A DNA stretch of 64,000 nt from Serratia sp. Ag1 (GTDB lineage: Bacteria > Pseudomonadota > Gammaproteobacteria > Enterobacterales > Enterobacteriaceae). The position numbers and the translations under genes are program-made. The DNA is taken from the NCBI RefSeq assembly GCF_000743355.1, contig NZ_JQEI01000023.1:62001-126000 (forward strand), written 5' to 3'. The notes below the pieces were generated by a model. The model searched no databases and had not been told where the DNA came from. It was given only the letters and a program-made list of their open reading frames with translations. Positions 40,483 through 51,134 of the stretch are shown here, one piece after another (position 1 is the stretch's first letter; each line of letters begins with the position of its first letter).

Positions 40483-41598
40483 ATGCAGAGCGATGAGTTT
40501 TACATGGCACGCGCTTTTGAGCTGGCGCGTTTAGGGCGTTTTACCACTACACCTAACCCTAACGTCGGTTGCGTTATCGTGCGCGATGGCCACATTGTCG
40601 GTGAAGGCTACCATTTACGCGCTGGTGAACCTCATGCAGAAGTTCATGCTTTGCGTATGGCGGGCGAGCAGGCTCGCGGTGCCACGGCTTATGTGACACT
40701 GGAACCCTGCAGCCATCATGGCCGCACGCCACCTTGTGCCGAGGCGCTGGTGGCCGCAGGCGTCAGCCGTGTGGTGGCTGCCATGCAGGATCCTAATCCG
40801 CAGGTGGCAGGGCGTGGGTTGTACAGATTACAACAGGCGGGTATCGACGTTCATCATGGCGTGATGCTGGCAGAGGCCGAAGCGGTCAATCTGGGTTTTT
40901 TGAAGCGTATGCGTACCGGGTTCCCTTATGTGCAGTTGAAGTTAGGGGCATCGCTGGATGGCCGCACGGCGATGGCATCAGGAGAAAGCCAGTGGATCAC
41001 CTCGCCACAGGCCAGGCAGGATGTGCAGCGTTTGCGGGCTGAAAGCTCGGCTATTCTTAGCACCAGCGCCACCGTGCTGGCCGACAACCCTGCATTGACG
41101 GTGCGTTGGGATGAGCTCGATAGCGCAACCCAATTGGTTTACCCGCGTGAAGACCTGCGGCAGCCAGTGAGGATCATCCTCGACAGCCAGAACCGGGTGA
41201 CACCGCAACATCGGTTGGTGCAACAGTCGGGAGCAACCTGGCTGGCACGTTTGCAACCGGATGAGCAGATATGGCCACAGAGCGTCGAGCAACTGTCGTT
41301 TCCGGCTCACGCTGGCGGTATCGATCTGGTGGTGATGATGATGCAACTGGCCAAGCGCCAGGTGAATTCCATCTGGGTTGAAGCCGGTGCCAAACTGGCC
41401 GGTGCATTGCTGCAAGCCGGGCTGGTGGACGAGCTTATTGTATACGTTGCGCCAAAATTGCTGGGCGATAGCGGCCGTGGCCTGTGCCAGTTGCCGGGCC
41501 TGGAACAACTGGCCGATGCGCCGGAATTTGTCTTCAGCGAAGTGCGTCAGATCGGCCCCGATCTGCGTTTGCGTTTGAAAGCCAAACTTCAAATATGA
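40483..41598 (+). CDS. ribD: RibD, bifunctional riboflavin biosynthesis deaminase/reductase
   Basis: Carries out the deamination and reduction steps of riboflavin synthesis (371 aa). The N-terminal deaminase zinc site is His51, Glu53, Cys76 and Cys85 (HAEVHAL, PCSHHGRTPPC). The C-terminal reductase domain starts near residue 150 (LKLGASLDGRTA) and includes EAGAKLAGALL. The ATG at 40483 follows CAGGAACC, ten bases after nrdR; a longer frame inside nrdR is rejected. Confidence 0.97.
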   Translation: MQSDEFYMARAFELARLGRFTTTPNPNVGCVIVRDGHIVGEGYHLRAGEPHAEVHALRMAGEQARGATAYVTLEPCSHHGRTPPCAEALVAAGVSRVVAAMQDPNPQVAGRGLYRLQQAGIDVHHGVMLAEAEAVNLGFLKRMRTGFPYVQLKLGASLDGRTAMASGESQWITSPQARQDVQRLRAESSAILSTSATVLADNPALTVRWDELDSATQLVYPREDLRQPVRIILDSQNRVTPQHRLVQQSGATWLARLQPDEQIWPQSVEQLSFPAHAGGIDLVVMMMQLAKRQVNSIWVEAGAKLAGALLQAGLVDELIVYVAPKLLGDSGRGLCQLPGLEQLADAPEFVFSEVRQIGPDLRLRLKAKLQI

Positions 41599-41709
41599 GC
41601 TTCGCCTGCCGTGCTGCTAAGGTTTTACAAAACCGCCGCGCAGGCAGGTAAAGAATATGATAGAATCCGCCCCCCTGCGGGGTACTGAACCCATTTTTAA
41701 GGAAAGCCC

Positions 41710-42180
41710 ATGAAAGTTATCGAAGGTGTTGTTGCTACTCCGAATGCCCGTGTGGCGATCGCAATTGCACGTTTTAACAATTTCATTAACGACAGCCTGC
41801 TGCAAGGGGCGATTGACGCGCTGAAGCGCATTGGTCAGGTTGCTGATGACAACATCACCGTTGTCTGGGTTCCTGGCGCTTATGAGCTGCCATTGACAGC
41901 ACGCGTGTTGGCGAATACCGGTAAATACGATGCGGTGATTGCATTAGGCACCGTGATCCGTGGGGGCACTGCGCACTTCGAATACGTGGCGGGTGAAGCC
42001 AGTTCTGGTCTGGGTAATGTTTCGCTGAATACCGAAATCCCGGTTGCTTTTGGCGTTCTGACTACCGAGAGCATCGAACAAGCGATCGAGCGTGCCGGTA
42101 CCAAAGCGGGTAACAAAGGTGCAGAAGCTGCACTGACCGCACTTGAAATGATCAATGTTATCAAAGCTATTAAAGCCTGA
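41710..42180 (+). CDS. ribH: RibH, 6,7-dimethyl-8-ribityllumazine synthase
   Basis: Penultimate riboflavin pathway enzyme, 156 aa, forming a 60-mer capsid in related species. Motifs [40 protein letters not shown] (catalytic His) and [17 protein letters not shown] are clear. The gene is also called ribE in E. coli. It sits between ribD and nusB. Confidence 0.98.
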   Translation: MKVIEGVVATPNARVAIAIARFNNFINDSLLQGAIDALKRIGQVADDNITVVWVPGAYELPLTARVLANTGKYDAVIALGTVIRGGTAHFEYVAGEASSGLGNVSLNTEIPVAFGVLTTESIEQAIERAGTKAGNKGAEAALTALEMINVIKAIKA

Positions 42181-42201
42181 ATTTAGTCTAAGGGGAATTC
42201 C

Positions 42202-42618
42202 GTGAAACCTGCTGCTCGTCGCCGCGCTCGTGAGTGCGCTGTTCAAGCGCTTTACTCTTGGCAGTTGTCTAGAAATGACATTGCTGATGTTGAACACCAG
42301 TTCCTGACGGAGCAGGATGTCAAAGATGTTGACATCGCCTATTTTCGTGCGTTGCTGTCCGGTGTGGCAGTGAATGCAGGTATGCTGGACGATCTGATGG
42401 CCCCATACCTGTCACGCCAGCTTGATGAATTGGGCCAGGTGGAAAAAGCTGTCCTGCGCGTTGCGCTGTTCGAGCTGAAAATGCGTGAAGATGTCCCTTA
42501 CAAGGTGGCTATCAACGAAGCGATCGAACTGGCGAAGACCTTCGGTGCCGAAGACAGCCATAAGTTTGTGAATGGTGTGCTGGACAAAGCAGCACCAAAC
42601 ATCCGCAAGAAAAAATAA
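42202..42618 (+). CDS. nusB: NusB, transcription antitermination factor
   Basis: All-helical protein of 138 aa that binds boxA RNA with S10 (NusE) in ribosomal RNA antitermination. The Arg-rich RNA-binding N-terminus ([19 protein letters not shown]) and the conserved [13 protein letters not shown]-type block are visible. It follows ribH by 21 bases. Confidence 0.98.
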   Translation: MKPAARRRARECAVQALYSWQLSRNDIADVEHQFLTEQDVKDVDIAYFRALLSGVAVNAGMLDDLMAPYLSRQLDELGQVEKAVLRVALFELKMREDVPYKVAINEAIELAKTFGAEDSHKFVNGVLDKAAPNIRKKK

Positions 42619-42622
42619 ATTT

Positions 42623-42646
42623 AAGGCCGGTTTTCCGGCCTTAGTT
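42623..42646 (+). terminator. Hairpin between nusB and thiL
   Basis: AAGGCCGG (42623-42630) and CCGGCCTT (42635-42642) form a perfect 8-bp stem with a TTTT loop, then AGTTTCTTT. It may cause partial termination before thiL. Confidence 0.6.
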
Positions 42647-42663
42647 TCTTTGGAATATCGACC

Positions 42664-43650
42664 ATGGCATGCGGCGAATTTGACCTCATTGCCCGCTATT
42701 TTGACCGGTGCAAGAGTCTGCGCCGGGACGTACAGTTGGGCATTGGAGATGACTGCGCACTCCTGACAGTGGCAGAGAAACAGCTTTTAGCCATCAGTAC
42801 CGACACCCTGGTTTCGGGTGTTCACTTCTTGGCGGATATCGATCCAGCCGATCTCGGTTACAAAGCATTGGCCGTTAACTTGAGCGATCTGGCCGCGATG
42901 GGCGCCGATCCGGCGTGGTTATCGCTGGCCCTGACGTTGCCCGAGGTTAACGAGGAGTGGCTCAAGGCATTTAGCGACAGCCTGTTCGAACAGTTGAATT
43001 ACTATGGTATGCAACTGATCGGCGGTGATACCACCCGTGGCCCGCTGAGTATGACGTTGACCATCAACGGCCTGATCCCGGCAGGGCGCGCGTTGACACG
43101 GGCCGGTGCACGTATCGGTGACTGGATTTATGTGACCGGTATGCTGGGTGACAGCGCTGCTGGGTTGGCGATTCTGCAGGATCGTTTAACGGTGAGCGAT
43201 CGGGCCGCTCGTGAATATCTGTTGGCCCGCCATCTGCGCCCGCAACCGCGTGTGTTGCAGGGCCAGGCATTACGTGACCTGGCCAGTTCGGCGATCGACA
43301 TCTCTGATGGGTTGATTTCAGATTTGCAGCACGTGCTGAAAGCCAGTGAATGCGGTGCGCGCATTGAGTTGGACGAACTGCCAATGTCCCAAGCGCTGAC
43401 CGGCAATACCGATGCCGATCAGGCGTTGCGCTGGGCGCTGACTGGGGGTGAAGACTATGAGCTATGCTTTACGGTGCCAGAGATTAATCGCGGGGCGTTG
43501 GAAGTGGCGTTAAGCCATCTGGGGGCGGATTATACCTGCATCGGCCAGATTGGCCCGAGTGCCGAAGGCCTGAAGTTCTACCGTGATAACAAAGAGATTA
43601 TGTTGCCATGGAAAGGTTTTGATCACTTCAATGCAGAGTCAACCCTATGA
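42664..43650 (+). CDS. thiL: ThiL, thiamine-monophosphate kinase
   Basis: Phosphorylates thiamine monophosphate to thiamine diphosphate (328 aa). Motifs of the PurM/ThiL fold are present: [54 protein letters not shown] and [10 protein letters not shown]. The stop overlaps the pgpA start by four bases. Confidence 0.98.
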   Translation: MACGEFDLIARYFDRCKSLRRDVQLGIGDDCALLTVAEKQLLAISTDTLVSGVHFLADIDPADLGYKALAVNLSDLAAMGADPAWLSLALTLPEVNEEWLKAFSDSLFEQLNYYGMQLIGGDTTRGPLSMTLTINGLIPAGRALTRAGARIGDWIYVTGMLGDSAAGLAILQDRLTVSDRAAREYLLARHLRPQPRVLQGQALRDLASSAIDISDGLISDLQHVLKASECGARIELDELPMSQALTGNTDADQALRWALTGGEDYELCFTVPEINRGALEVALSHLGADYTCIGQIGPSAEGLKFYRDNKEIMLPWKGFDHFNAESTL

Positions 43651-44135
43651 AAGATGAAGCAAAAAGCCGCTTAAGCATGAGCAACCCATGGCACTTGCTG
43701 GCAACAGGCTTTGGCAGTGGGCTTTCGCCAACCGCACCCGGCACTATGGGGTCACTGGCGGCGATCCCGTTCTGGTTGTTGCTGATTCAACTGCCATTAC
43801 AGCTCTATTCGCTGTTTGTGATGTTCAGTATCTGTATTGGCGTCTATTTGTGCCACCGTACCGCGAAAGACATGCGGGTACACGATCACGGCAGCATCGT
43901 CTGGGATGAGTTCGTGGGGATGTGGATCACCCTGATGGCGCTGCCGGTCAACAGTTGGCAATGGGTGGCTGCCGGGTTTGTGGTGTTCCGCATTCTGGAT
44001 ATCTGGAAACCTTGGCCGATCCGTTGGTTTGATCGCAATGTGCATGGCGGAATGGGCATCATGGTTGACGATATCATTGCCGGGGTGCTCTCTGCCGGTA
44101 TTATCTACCTGGTTGGCCACTACTGGCCGATCTGA
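43647..44135 (+). CDS. pgpA: PgpA, phosphatidylglycerophosphatase A
   Basis: Inner-membrane phosphatase of 162 aa that makes phosphatidylglycerol from its phosphate ester. Conserved blocks are [35 protein letters not shown] and [19 protein letters not shown]. It overlaps thiL (ATGA) and is convergent with dxs. Confidence 0.97.
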   Translation: MKDEAKSRLSMSNPWHLLATGFGSGLSPTAPGTMGSLAAIPFWLLLIQLPLQLYSLFVMFSICIGVYLCHRTAKDMRVHDHGSIVWDEFVGMWITLMALPVNSWQWVAAGFVVFRILDIWKPWPIRWFDRNVHGGMGIMVDDIIAGVLSAGIIYLVGHYWPI

Positions 44136-44150
44136 GGTTAAGGCAGTCAG

Positions 44151-44171
44151 ACGGGCGCAGATTGCGCCCGT
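44151..44171. terminator. Terminator between pgpA and dxs
   Basis: ACGGGCGCA (44151-44159) and TGCGCCCGT (44163-44171) form a perfect 9-bp stem between convergent stops. It can act in both directions. Confidence 0.7.
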
Positions 44172-44178
44172 AAGCCGA

Positions 44179-46041
44179 CTATGCCAGCCAGTTCTCGATC
44201 TGGCGCTGAACACCTGCGGCGTCCAGCCCAAGTTCGCTGCGGATCTCTTCCTGGCTGCCCTGTGGGATAAAGTCATCCGGCAGGCCGATATTCAGTACCG
44301 GCACTAATCGGCGTTTTGCCATCAGTAACTCGTTAACGCCGCTGCCTGCGCCACCCATAATGGCATTCTCTTCCAATGTGACCAGCACTTCGTGGCTGGC
44401 AGCCATTTCCAGCACCAACTGTTCATCCAGCGGTTTAACAAAGCGCATATCCACCAGCGTGGCATTCATCGCTTCAGCGGCGGCGGCGGCTTCTGGCAGC
44501 AGCGTGCCGAAGTTAAGGATCGCCACTTTTTCGCCTGCACGGCGCACGATGCCTTTACCGAGCGGCAATGCCGCTAATGGCTCCAGCGTTGCTCCGGTGC
44601 CGCACCCACGTGGATAACGGACTGCGCTTGGGCCAGCGGTATGGTGATAACCGGTATACAGCATCTGGCGGCATTCGTTTTCGTCGCTTGGTGTCATGAT
44701 CACCAGATTGGGGATGCAACGCAGGAAAGAGAGATCGAACGCCCCTTGGTGAGTTTGCCCGTCAGCACCGACAATGCCACCGCGATCGATAGCGAACATT
44801 ACCGGCAGATTCTGGATGGCGACGTCATGAATCACTTGATCGTAAGCCCGTTGCAGGAAGGTGGAGTAGATCGCCACCACCGGCTTGAAACCCCCGATTG
44901 CCAGGCCAGCCGCAAAGGTCACTGCGTGCTGTTCAGCGATCGCCACATCAAAATACTGCTGCGGGTAATCACGGGAGAATTGCACCATGCCTGAACCTTC
45001 GCGCATGGCGGGGGTGACTGCCATCAATTTGCTGTCTTTAGCGGCGGTTTCACACAGCCATTCACCAAAGATTTTCGAGTAGGTCGGTAAGCCACCAGCA
45101 CTTTTGGGCAGCGTGCCACTGGCAGGATCAAACTTGGGCACCGCGTGGAAACTGATCGGATCTTTTTCTGCCGGAGCGTAACCACGGCCTTTTTTGGTCA
45201 TGATGTGCAGCAGTTGCGGGCCTTTCAGATCGCGCATGTTTTTCAGCGTAGCGGCCAAACCTTGCACATCGTGGCCATCTACCGGGCCGATATAGTTAAA
45301 GCCCAACTCTTCAAACAGCGTACCGGGAACCACCATGCCTTTCAGATGTTCTTCGGTGCGCTTTAGCAATTCTTTGATTGGCGGCAGGCCGGAGAGCACT
45401 TTTTTGCCGCCTTCGCGCAGTGTGGAGTAAAGCTTGCCGGACAACAACTGCGCCAGATGGTTGTTCAGAGCACCGACATTTTCAGAGATCGACATTTCGT
45501 TGTCGTTCAGCACCACCAGCATGTCTGGGGTGATGTCACCGGCGTGATTCATGGCTTCAAACGCCATCCCGGCGGTGATCGCACCATCACCAATCACACA
45601 GACGGTGCGGCGGCCTTTACCTTCACGCGCTGCTGCTACCGCGATGCCAAGACCGGCGCTGATTGAGGTAGACGAATGGCCTACGGAGAGAACGTCATAT
45701 TCACTCTCGGCCCGCCACGGGAAAGGGTGCAGCCCGTTTTTCTGGCGGATAGTGGCGATGCGATCGCGGCGGCCAGTCAAGATTTTGTGCGGATAAGCCT
45801 GATGCCCAACGTCCCAGACTAATTGATCGAATGGCGTGTTGTAGACGTAATGCAGCGCCACCGTCAGTTCAACGGCACCCAGCCCGGACGCAAAGTGACC
45901 ACTGGAGCGGCTGACGCTGTCCAGCAGGTATTGCCGCAATTCGTCACACAGCTTCGGCAGGCTTTCTTTTGGCAATGAGCGCAGCTCATCCGGGGTTTCC
46001 GCTAGCGCCAAGGTCGGGTATTTGGCTATATCAAGACTCAT
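44179..46041 (-). CDS. dxs: Dxs, 1-deoxy-D-xylulose-5-phosphate synthase
   Basis: Thiamine-diphosphate enzyme condensing pyruvate and glyceraldehyde 3-phosphate, the first step of the non-mevalonate isoprenoid pathway (620 aa). The diphosphate-binding motif [18 protein letters not shown], the [12 protein letters not shown] segment and the transketolase-like [18 protein letters not shown] are clear. It lies 33 bp after ispA on the minus strand in the order xseB-ispA-dxs. Confidence 0.98.
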   Translation of the reverse strand: MSLDIAKYPTLALAETPDELRSLPKESLPKLCDELRQYLLDSVSRSSGHFASGLGAVELTVALHYVYNTPFDQLVWDVGHQAYPHKILTGRRDRIATIRQKNGLHPFPWRAESEYDVLSVGHSSTSISAGLGIAVAAAREGKGRRTVCVIGDGAITAGMAFEAMNHAGDITPDMLVVLNDNEMSISENVGALNNHLAQLLSGKLYSTLREGGKKVLSGLPPIKELLKRTEEHLKGMVVPGTLFEELGFNYIGPVDGHDVQGLAATLKNMRDLKGPQLLHIMTKKGRGYAPAEKDPISFHAVPKFDPASGTLPKSAGGLPTYSKIFGEWLCETAAKDSKLMAVTPAMREGSGMVQFSRDYPQQYFDVAIAEQHAVTFAAGLAIGGFKPVVAIYSTFLQRAYDQVIHDVAIQNLPVMFAIDRGGIVGADGQTHQGAFDLSFLRCIPNLVIMTPSDENECRQMLYTGYHHTAGPSAVRYPRGCGTGATLEPLAALPLGKGIVRRAGEKVAILNFGTLLPEAAAAAEAMNATLVDMRFVKPLDEQLVLEMAASHEVLVTLEENAIMGGAGSGVNELLMAKRRLVPVLNIGLPDDFIPQGSQEEIRSELGLDAAGVQRQIENWLA

Positions 46042-46074
46042 TCGTTACTCATATCAGAGGATTAACGTCATACG

Positions 46075-46977
46075 TTAATTGTCGCGTTCAATAATGAAGC
46101 TGGCTAACGCACGTAATGGCGCGGTATTGTAAGATTGTGCGGCTAAACATTCTAATGCTGCCAAGGCTTCCTGATAGAGATCCCACGCTTTTGCCCGTGC
46201 GCTGTCAAGCCCAAGTAAGGCCGGGTAGGTGCTCTTTCCATGCTGCTGGTCTGCTCCTTGGCGTTTGCCGATTTTCGCGGTTTCACCGACGACATCCAAA
46301 ATATCGTCTTGTACCTGAAACGCTAAACCGATCGCAGCAGCGTAACGATCAAGCAGCGGCAGCGCTGCCCGGCCCGGCTCACCCGCAGCCAAGGCGCCTA
46401 AACGAACTGCGGCACGAATCAGAGCACCGGTTTTGTGGCGGTGGATCTGCTCCAAGGCTGCCAGATCGATGTGTTTACATTCAGCTTCCAGATCCAGCGA
46501 TTGGCCGCCACACATCCCGGCAACGCCGCTGGCGCTTGCCAGTTCGGAGATCATGGCGAGCCGATCGCGCACTGCGACATCGGGCATTTCCGCATCCGCC
46601 AGGATAGAGAATGCCAAGGTCTGTAAAGCGTCGCCAGCCAAAATGGCGTTGGCCTCGCCGAATTTGATATGGCAGGTTGGTTGCCCACGGCGTAGATCGT
46701 CGTCGTCCATCGCCGGTAAATCGTCATGAATCAAAGAGTAAGCATGAATGCATTCTACCGCTGCGGCGGGAGCATCCAGATTATTCAGCGACAGGCCAAA
46801 CATTTGCCCGGTGGCATAAACCAGGAACGGGCGCAGGCGTTTGCCACCTAACAGCGCACCGTGGCGCATGGCTTCAACCATTTTGCCGTTGTTAAATGGC
46901 AGCGGTGCAATATAGTCCAGCAACGCGCGATCGCTACGTTGACGGAAAGCCTGTAACTGATGGTGAAAATCCGACAT
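46075..46977 (-). CDS. ispA: IspA, farnesyl diphosphate synthase
   Basis: Builds geranyl and farnesyl diphosphate from isopentenyl units (300 aa). The first aspartate-rich motif DDLPAMDDDDLRRG and the second DDILDVVG are present, with the GGKRLRP and FQVQDDILD blocks. It starts five bases after xseB. Confidence 0.98.
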   Translation of the reverse strand: MSDFHHQLQAFRQRSDRALLDYIAPLPFNNGKMVEAMRHGALLGGKRLRPFLVYATGQMFGLSLNNLDAPAAAVECIHAYSLIHDDLPAMDDDDLRRGQPTCHIKFGEANAILAGDALQTLAFSILADAEMPDVAVRDRLAMISELASASGVAGMCGGQSLDLEAECKHIDLAALEQIHRHKTGALIRAAVRLGALAAGEPGRAALPLLDRYAAAIGLAFQVQDDILDVVGETAKIGKRQGADQQHGKSTYPALLGLDSARAKAWDLYQEALAALECLAAQSYNTAPLRALASFIIERDN

Positions 46978-46982
46978 CGTAA

Positions 46983-47246
46983 TTACTCAGCGTCCGGGGT
47001 AAAGGGGGCCAAAACTGCATCATCGTGGTTGTCGTTAAGCAGGATTTGTACGCGCTGCTCTGCCTGCTGCAATTTCTGTTGGCCCTGGCGCGCCAATTGC
47101 ACGCCGCGTTCAAATTCATTCAATGCGTCTTCCAGCGGCAATTCACCTGACTCCAGGCGTGTCACGATGCGCTCAAGTTCGCTGAGGGAGTTTTCAAAGC
47201 TGATGTTCTGCTCTGGACTGTCTGATTGTGCAGGTTTTTTCGGCAT
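46983..47246 (-). CDS. xseB: XseB, exodeoxyribonuclease VII small subunit
   Basis: Small helical subunit of exonuclease VII, 87 aa. The conserved pattern [20 protein letters not shown] followed by [20 protein letters not shown] is intact. The C-terminal tail ([16 protein letters not shown]) is acidic. It is first in the xseB-ispA-dxs operon. Confidence 0.97.
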   Translation of the reverse strand: MPKKPAQSDSPEQNISFENSLSELERIVTRLESGELPLEDALNEFERGVQLARQGQQKLQQAEQRVQILLNDNHDDAVLAPFTPDAE

Positions 47247-47384
47247 AATTTTCTTTTTACATCATCATGTGAACAGTAGTGCCAGAGCCTATCCTAGCGG
47301 ATCTTGATTAGCAAATCATGGCGTGAATGTATGGTTTTGCGCGCGGCGCATGAGCAGTTAGTGATATACTTCGCGCCATTATTG

Positions 47385-47447
47385 TATACCCAATAGCTTT
47401 CGAGTTGCAGCCAGGCAGCAAATGCCTGAGGCATTAATGATGGGTAT
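47385..47447. repeat. Short copy of the MITE-like repeat upstream of thiI
   Basis: It begins TATACCCAATAGCTTTCGAG (continuing TTGC to 47408), matching the terminal arm at 5897-5920 in reverse complement, and ends near TGATGGGTAT with complementary TACCC/GGGTA ends. An inner palindrome-like GGCAGCAAATGCC is present. It lies 45 bases before the thiI start and so may be in the thiI leader. Confidence 0.55.
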
Positions 47448-47491
47448 GCTCCTTTTTGCCCCGTAATTCTTATCAGACAATAAAAGCCGCC

Positions 47492-48940
47492 ATGAAGTTT
47501 ATCATTAAATTGTTCCCAGAAATCACCATCAAGAGTCAATCTGTGCGCTTGCGCTTTATTAAGATTCTGACGACCAACATTCGTAACGTACTGAAGCAGT
47601 ATGATGAAACGCTGGCGGTGGTCCGTCACTGGGATTTTATCGAAGTTCGTGCCAAAGATGAAAATCAGCGGCCAGCGATCGCTGAGGCATTAACCCGCAT
47701 TCCTGGGATCCATCATATTCTGGAAGTGGAAGATCGTGCGTATACCGATGTGCACCATATCTTCGAACAGACGCTGGAAGCCTATCGTGAACAACTGGAA
47801 GGCAAAACCTTCTGTGTGCGCGTCAAACGCCGTGGCAAGCATGAGTTCAGTTCTCAGGATGTTGAACGCTATGTGGGCGGTGGTTTGAATCAGCACATTG
47901 AAAGTGCCCGCGTTAAGCTGTCGCATCCGCAGGTTACGGTGAATCTGGAGATCGAAGACGACAAACTGATGCTGGTTAAATCCCGCCGCGAAGGCATTGG
48001 CGGCTACCCGATCGGGACTCAGGAAGACGTACTGTCACTGATTTCCGGCGGTTTTGACTCCGGTGTTTCCAGCTATATGCTGATGCGCCGTGGCTGCCGT
48101 GTGCATTATTGCTTCTTTAATCTGGGGGGCGCCGCGCATGAGATTGGCGTCAAGCAGGTGGCGTATTACCTGTGGAATCGCTTCGGCAGCTCGCACAAAG
48201 TGCGTTTTGTCGCCATCGATTTTGAGCCAGTCGTTGGTGAGATTCTGGAAAAGGTAGATGACGGGCAGATGGGCGTGGTGCTCAAGCGCATGATGGTGCG
48301 CGCTGCTTCCTTGGTGGCAGAGCGCTATGGTGTGCAGGCGCTGGTGACCGGCGAAGCGCTGGGCCAGGTATCCAGCCAGACGCTCACTAACCTGCGCCTG
48401 ATCGATAATGCTTCTGACACCTTGATCTTGCGCCCGCTGATCTCGCATGACAAAGAGCACATCATTAAGCTCGCGCGTGAAATTGGCACTGAGGACTTCG
48501 CCAAAACCATGCCGGAATACTGCGGCGTGATCTCGAAGAACCCGACGGTTAAAGCGGTAAAAACCAGAATTGAAGACGAAGAGGGGAACTTTGACTTCGA
48601 GATTCTGGAACGTGTGGTGCGTGAAGCGCGTAATGTTGATATCCGCACTATCGCAGAAGAAGCGCAGCAACAGGTTACCGAAGTTGAAACCGTGGCCGAG
48701 TTTGCCTCTGATGAGGTGATTCTGGATATCCGCTCGGTAGACGAACAGGAAGAGAAACCGCTACAACTGGAACAGGTTGAGGTAAAACCGCTGCCGTTTT
48801 ACAAACTGAGCAGCCAGTTTGGCGATCTCGATCAGAGCAAGACTTATTTACTGTATTGCGATCGCGGTGTGATGAGCCGTTTGCAGGCGCTGTATCTGCT
48901 TGAGCAAGGTTACACCAACGTCAAAGTCTATCGGCCATAA
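47492..48940 (+). CDS. thiI: ThiI, tRNA 4-thiouridine synthetase / thiazole sulfurtransferase
   Basis: Transfers sulfur to uridine 8 of tRNA and to the thiazole precursor of thiamine (482 aa, family length from the ATG at 47492). The order is ferredoxin-like and THUMP domains, the PP-loop adenylation motif SGGFDSG and a C-terminal rhodanese domain with Cys456 in [12 protein letters not shown]. It is divergent from xseB and convergent with yajL. Confidence 0.98.
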   Translation: MKFIIKLFPEITIKSQSVRLRFIKILTTNIRNVLKQYDETLAVVRHWDFIEVRAKDENQRPAIAEALTRIPGIHHILEVEDRAYTDVHHIFEQTLEAYREQLEGKTFCVRVKRRGKHEFSSQDVERYVGGGLNQHIESARVKLSHPQVTVNLEIEDDKLMLVKSRREGIGGYPIGTQEDVLSLISGGFDSGVSSYMLMRRGCRVHYCFFNLGGAAHEIGVKQVAYYLWNRFGSSHKVRFVAIDFEPVVGEILEKVDDGQMGVVLKRMMVRAASLVAERYGVQALVTGEALGQVSSQTLTNLRLIDNASDTLILRPLISHDKEHIIKLAREIGTEDFAKTMPEYCGVISKNPTVKAVKTRIEDEEGNFDFEILERVVREARNVDIRTIAEEAQQQVTEVETVAEFASDEVILDIRSVDEQEEKPLQLEQVEVKPLPFYKLSSQFGDLDQSKTYLLYCDRGVMSRLQALYLLEQGYTNVKVYRP

Positions 48941-48948
48941 AGGCGGGT

Positions 48949-48970
48949 ACCGGCAGGCAGGCTTGCCGGT
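48949..48970. terminator. Hairpin between convergent thiI and yajL
   Basis: ACCGGCA (48949-48955) pairs with TGCCGGT (48964-48970), in the 36-bp gap between the two stops. There is no T-run. Confidence 0.55.
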
Positions 48971-48976
48971 TGAATC

Positions 48977-49567
48977 TCAGTTGCTGAAATCGTACATGCC
49001 AGGGATCAGTACTAACTGTGCAGCCACTTCGGCGGCTTTGGCCTTACCCAAGAGTAAATCGATCAGCTTAAGTGCAAATTCCATCGAAGTGCCCGGCCCT
49101 TGGCTGGTGAGCAGGTTGACACGCGAATCAAAAACGACCCGTCTTTCCATCCATTGATTGGATGGGATCTGATCTTTCAGGCTTGGGAAACCGGTCATGT
49201 TGCCCACCGGGAACAGTTTGTGATGCTGCAACACCAGCGCAGGCGCGGCACAAATGGCGGCAACGATTTTGCCTTGCAGGTGCATCTGGCGGACTTTTTC
49301 TACCAGCAACGGGCTATCACGGAAGCATTCTGCCCCTTTAAGCCCACCCGGCAGCACAATGGCGTCGAAAGGTTCATCAACGATAGCCACCAGCGGGGCA
49401 TCAGCCAGCAGTTTTACGCCGCGTGAGCAAACAATCGTCAGGCTGCCATCACTGGCCACGCTGGCGGTAGTCACCTTCACTCCAGCACGTACCAAGAGAT
49501 CGATAGTGGTAACGGCTTCTGTTTCCTCGCTACCAGGTGCTAGGCAAACCAACACCGACACGCCCAT
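48977..49567 (-). CDS. yajL: YajL, DJ-1/PfpI-family chaperone/deglycase-like protein
   Basis: DJ-1 family protein of 196 aa implicated in oxidative-stress protection. The reactive Cys106 in AAICAAPA falls at the family position when the ATG at 49567 is used, which is also eight bases after AAAGG; an ATG two codons earlier (49573) is less likely. The acidic partner lies in [13 protein letters not shown]. The gene overlaps the end of panE by 38 bases. Confidence 0.96.
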   Translation of the reverse strand: MGVSVLVCLAPGSEETEAVTTIDLLVRAGVKVTTASVASDGSLTIVCSRGVKLLADAPLVAIVDEPFDAIVLPGGLKGAECFRDSPLLVEKVRQMHLQGKIVAAICAAPALVLQHHKLFPVGNMTGFPSLKDQIPSNQWMERRVVFDSRVNLLTSQGPGTSMEFALKLIDLLLGKAKAAEVAAQLVLIPGMYDFSN

Positions 49568-50441
49568 ATTCATTTTCCTTTCGTTTAATTAATTCAAATA
49601 AGCGGGTATTTTCTGGCAAAGGAATGCCGTGGCTACGTCCGCGACGCAGCAAATAACCGGTAATATAGTCAATCTCGGTGTGCCGCTGAGCGCGGATATC
49701 CTGCAGCATTGAGGAAATGTTATCTGCGGTGAGCTGGATCACCTGCATAACGTAGGACATCAGATCTTCACTTGAAGTATGGTGCCCCTCCATTTCCATC
49801 ACGCTAGCTATTTCGTGGCACAGCGTGGCGATCTGTTCCGGGTAACGCTGTAGATCGCCGTTGTGGCAGTTGTACAAGGCAGTAAGCGGGTTGATCACAC
49901 AGTTGACTGCCAGTTTGCGCCAACTGGCGGAAGCGATGTGATTATGCCAAGCCACATCCGGCAACGCCTGATGCAGCACTTCTGCCAGATGGCTGAGGCG
50001 GGTCGCCCGTGGCGTAATAGGGCCGATATGAGTAACCCCGCTGGCGACGTGAATGATCGTGTTACCATCGTGGCGCGCAGCATGGGTGGTGGTGCCTTGC
50101 AGTAGCGGCTGATTATGCGGGGGCAGTTCATCCTGAGTACCCATGCCGTTATGCAACAGCAGGATGGCACAATCAGGGTGTAACTTAGGCAGCAGAGTAC
50201 TGACCGCGCCAGACACCTGCCAGGCTTTCAGCGTCACTAACAGTAATTCACTCTGCGCAAGGTGTTCTGGATCGTTGGTGGGCAAATTACCGTTGAACGA
50301 GCTGCCATCGGGTTCGATGACATTCACTGCACAAAATGGTTGCGGCACCCGTAGCCACCCTTGTACATCGTGGCCCTGTTGATAAAGCCGGGAAAGCCAC
50401 AGTTGCCCGAGCGCACCGCAACCAAGAATGGTTATTTTCAT
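49530..50441 (-). CDS. panE: PanE, 2-dehydropantoate 2-reductase
   Basis: NADPH-dependent ketopantoate reductase of coenzyme A synthesis (303 aa, same as E. coli). The N-terminal Rossmann motif [15 protein letters not shown] and the catalytic Lys region ([19 protein letters not shown]) are intact. The C-terminal 12-13 codons overlap yajL in another frame. Confidence 0.96.
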   Translation of the reverse strand: MKITILGCGALGQLWLSRLYQQGHDVQGWLRVPQPFCAVNVIEPDGSSFNGNLPTNDPEHLAQSELLLVTLKAWQVSGAVSTLLPKLHPDCAILLLHNGMGTQDELPPHNQPLLQGTTTHAARHDGNTIIHVASGVTHIGPITPRATRLSHLAEVLHQALPDVAWHNHIASASWRKLAVNCVINPLTALYNCHNGDLQRYPEQIATLCHEIASVMEMEGHHTSSEDLMSYVMQVIQLTADNISSMLQDIRAQRHTEIDYITGYLLRRGRSHGIPLPENTRLFELIKRKENEYGRVGVGLPSTW

Positions 50442-50609
50442 TCAATCTCCTTGGTGTTCGGGAATACCGCTGATAATCCTACCTATTATAGGCTTTTTTG
50501 GTGCCGAGCGTCTCGCCCGGTTGTGATATCGGGGTTTTGCCAAGGGCGATAAAGCGGGTATTATGCAGCGCATCGAAATCGCTTAGGCTCTCATTTAGGA
50601 GGAAGAAGT

Positions 50610-51101
50610 ATGCCATCTTTCGACATCGTTTCCGAAATTGATATGCAAGAAGTGCGTAATGCCGTCGAGAACGCGACGCGCGATCTCAGTACGCGCTGGG
50701 ACTTTCGTAACGTACCGGCCAGTTTTGAGCTGAACGAGAAAAATGAAAGCATCAAAGTAGCCAGTGAGTCTGACTTCCAGGTGCAGCAATTGCTGGATAT
50801 TCTGCGTGAAAAACTCAGTAAGCGCAGTATTGATGGGGGTGCTCTGGAGATCCCGGAAGAACTGACCCACAGCGGTAAAACCTACAGCGTTGAGGCCAAG
50901 CTGAAGCAGGGCATTGAGACGACGTTGGCGAAGAAAATTGTGAAGCTGATTAAAGACAGCAAGCTGAAAGTGCAGGCGCAGATTCAGGGTGATGAAGTGC
51001 GCGTTACCGGCAAGGCACGCGACGATCTGCAAAGCGTGATGGCGCTGGTGCGCGGTGCCGATCTAGGGCAGCCATTCCAGTTTAAAAACTTCCGCGATTA
51101 A
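50610..51101 (+). CDS. yajQ: YajQ, nucleotide-binding protein
   Basis: YajQ/DUF520 family protein of 163 aa with two ferredoxin-like domains; relatives bind nucleotides, and some bind cyclic di-GMP. The conserved start [20 protein letters not shown] and the middle [19 protein letters not shown] are seen. It has a good AGGAGGAAG site and is flanked by its own terminator. Confidence 0.96.
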   Translation: MPSFDIVSEIDMQEVRNAVENATRDLSTRWDFRNVPASFELNEKNESIKVASESDFQVQQLLDILREKLSKRSIDGGALEIPEELTHSGKTYSVEAKLKQGIETTLAKKIVKLIKDSKLKVQAQIQGDEVRVTGKARDDLQSVMALVRGADLGQPFQFKNFRD

Positions 51102-51109
51102 AATACACC

Positions 51110-51134
51110 GGGCCGCTCAAGCGGCCCTGGTTTT
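51110..51134 (+). terminator. Terminator of yajQ
   Basis: GGGCCGCT (51110-51117) pairs with AGCGGCCC (51120-51127), followed by TGGTTTT. It lies nine bases after the yajQ stop and next to the convergent yajR stop. Confidence 0.7.
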
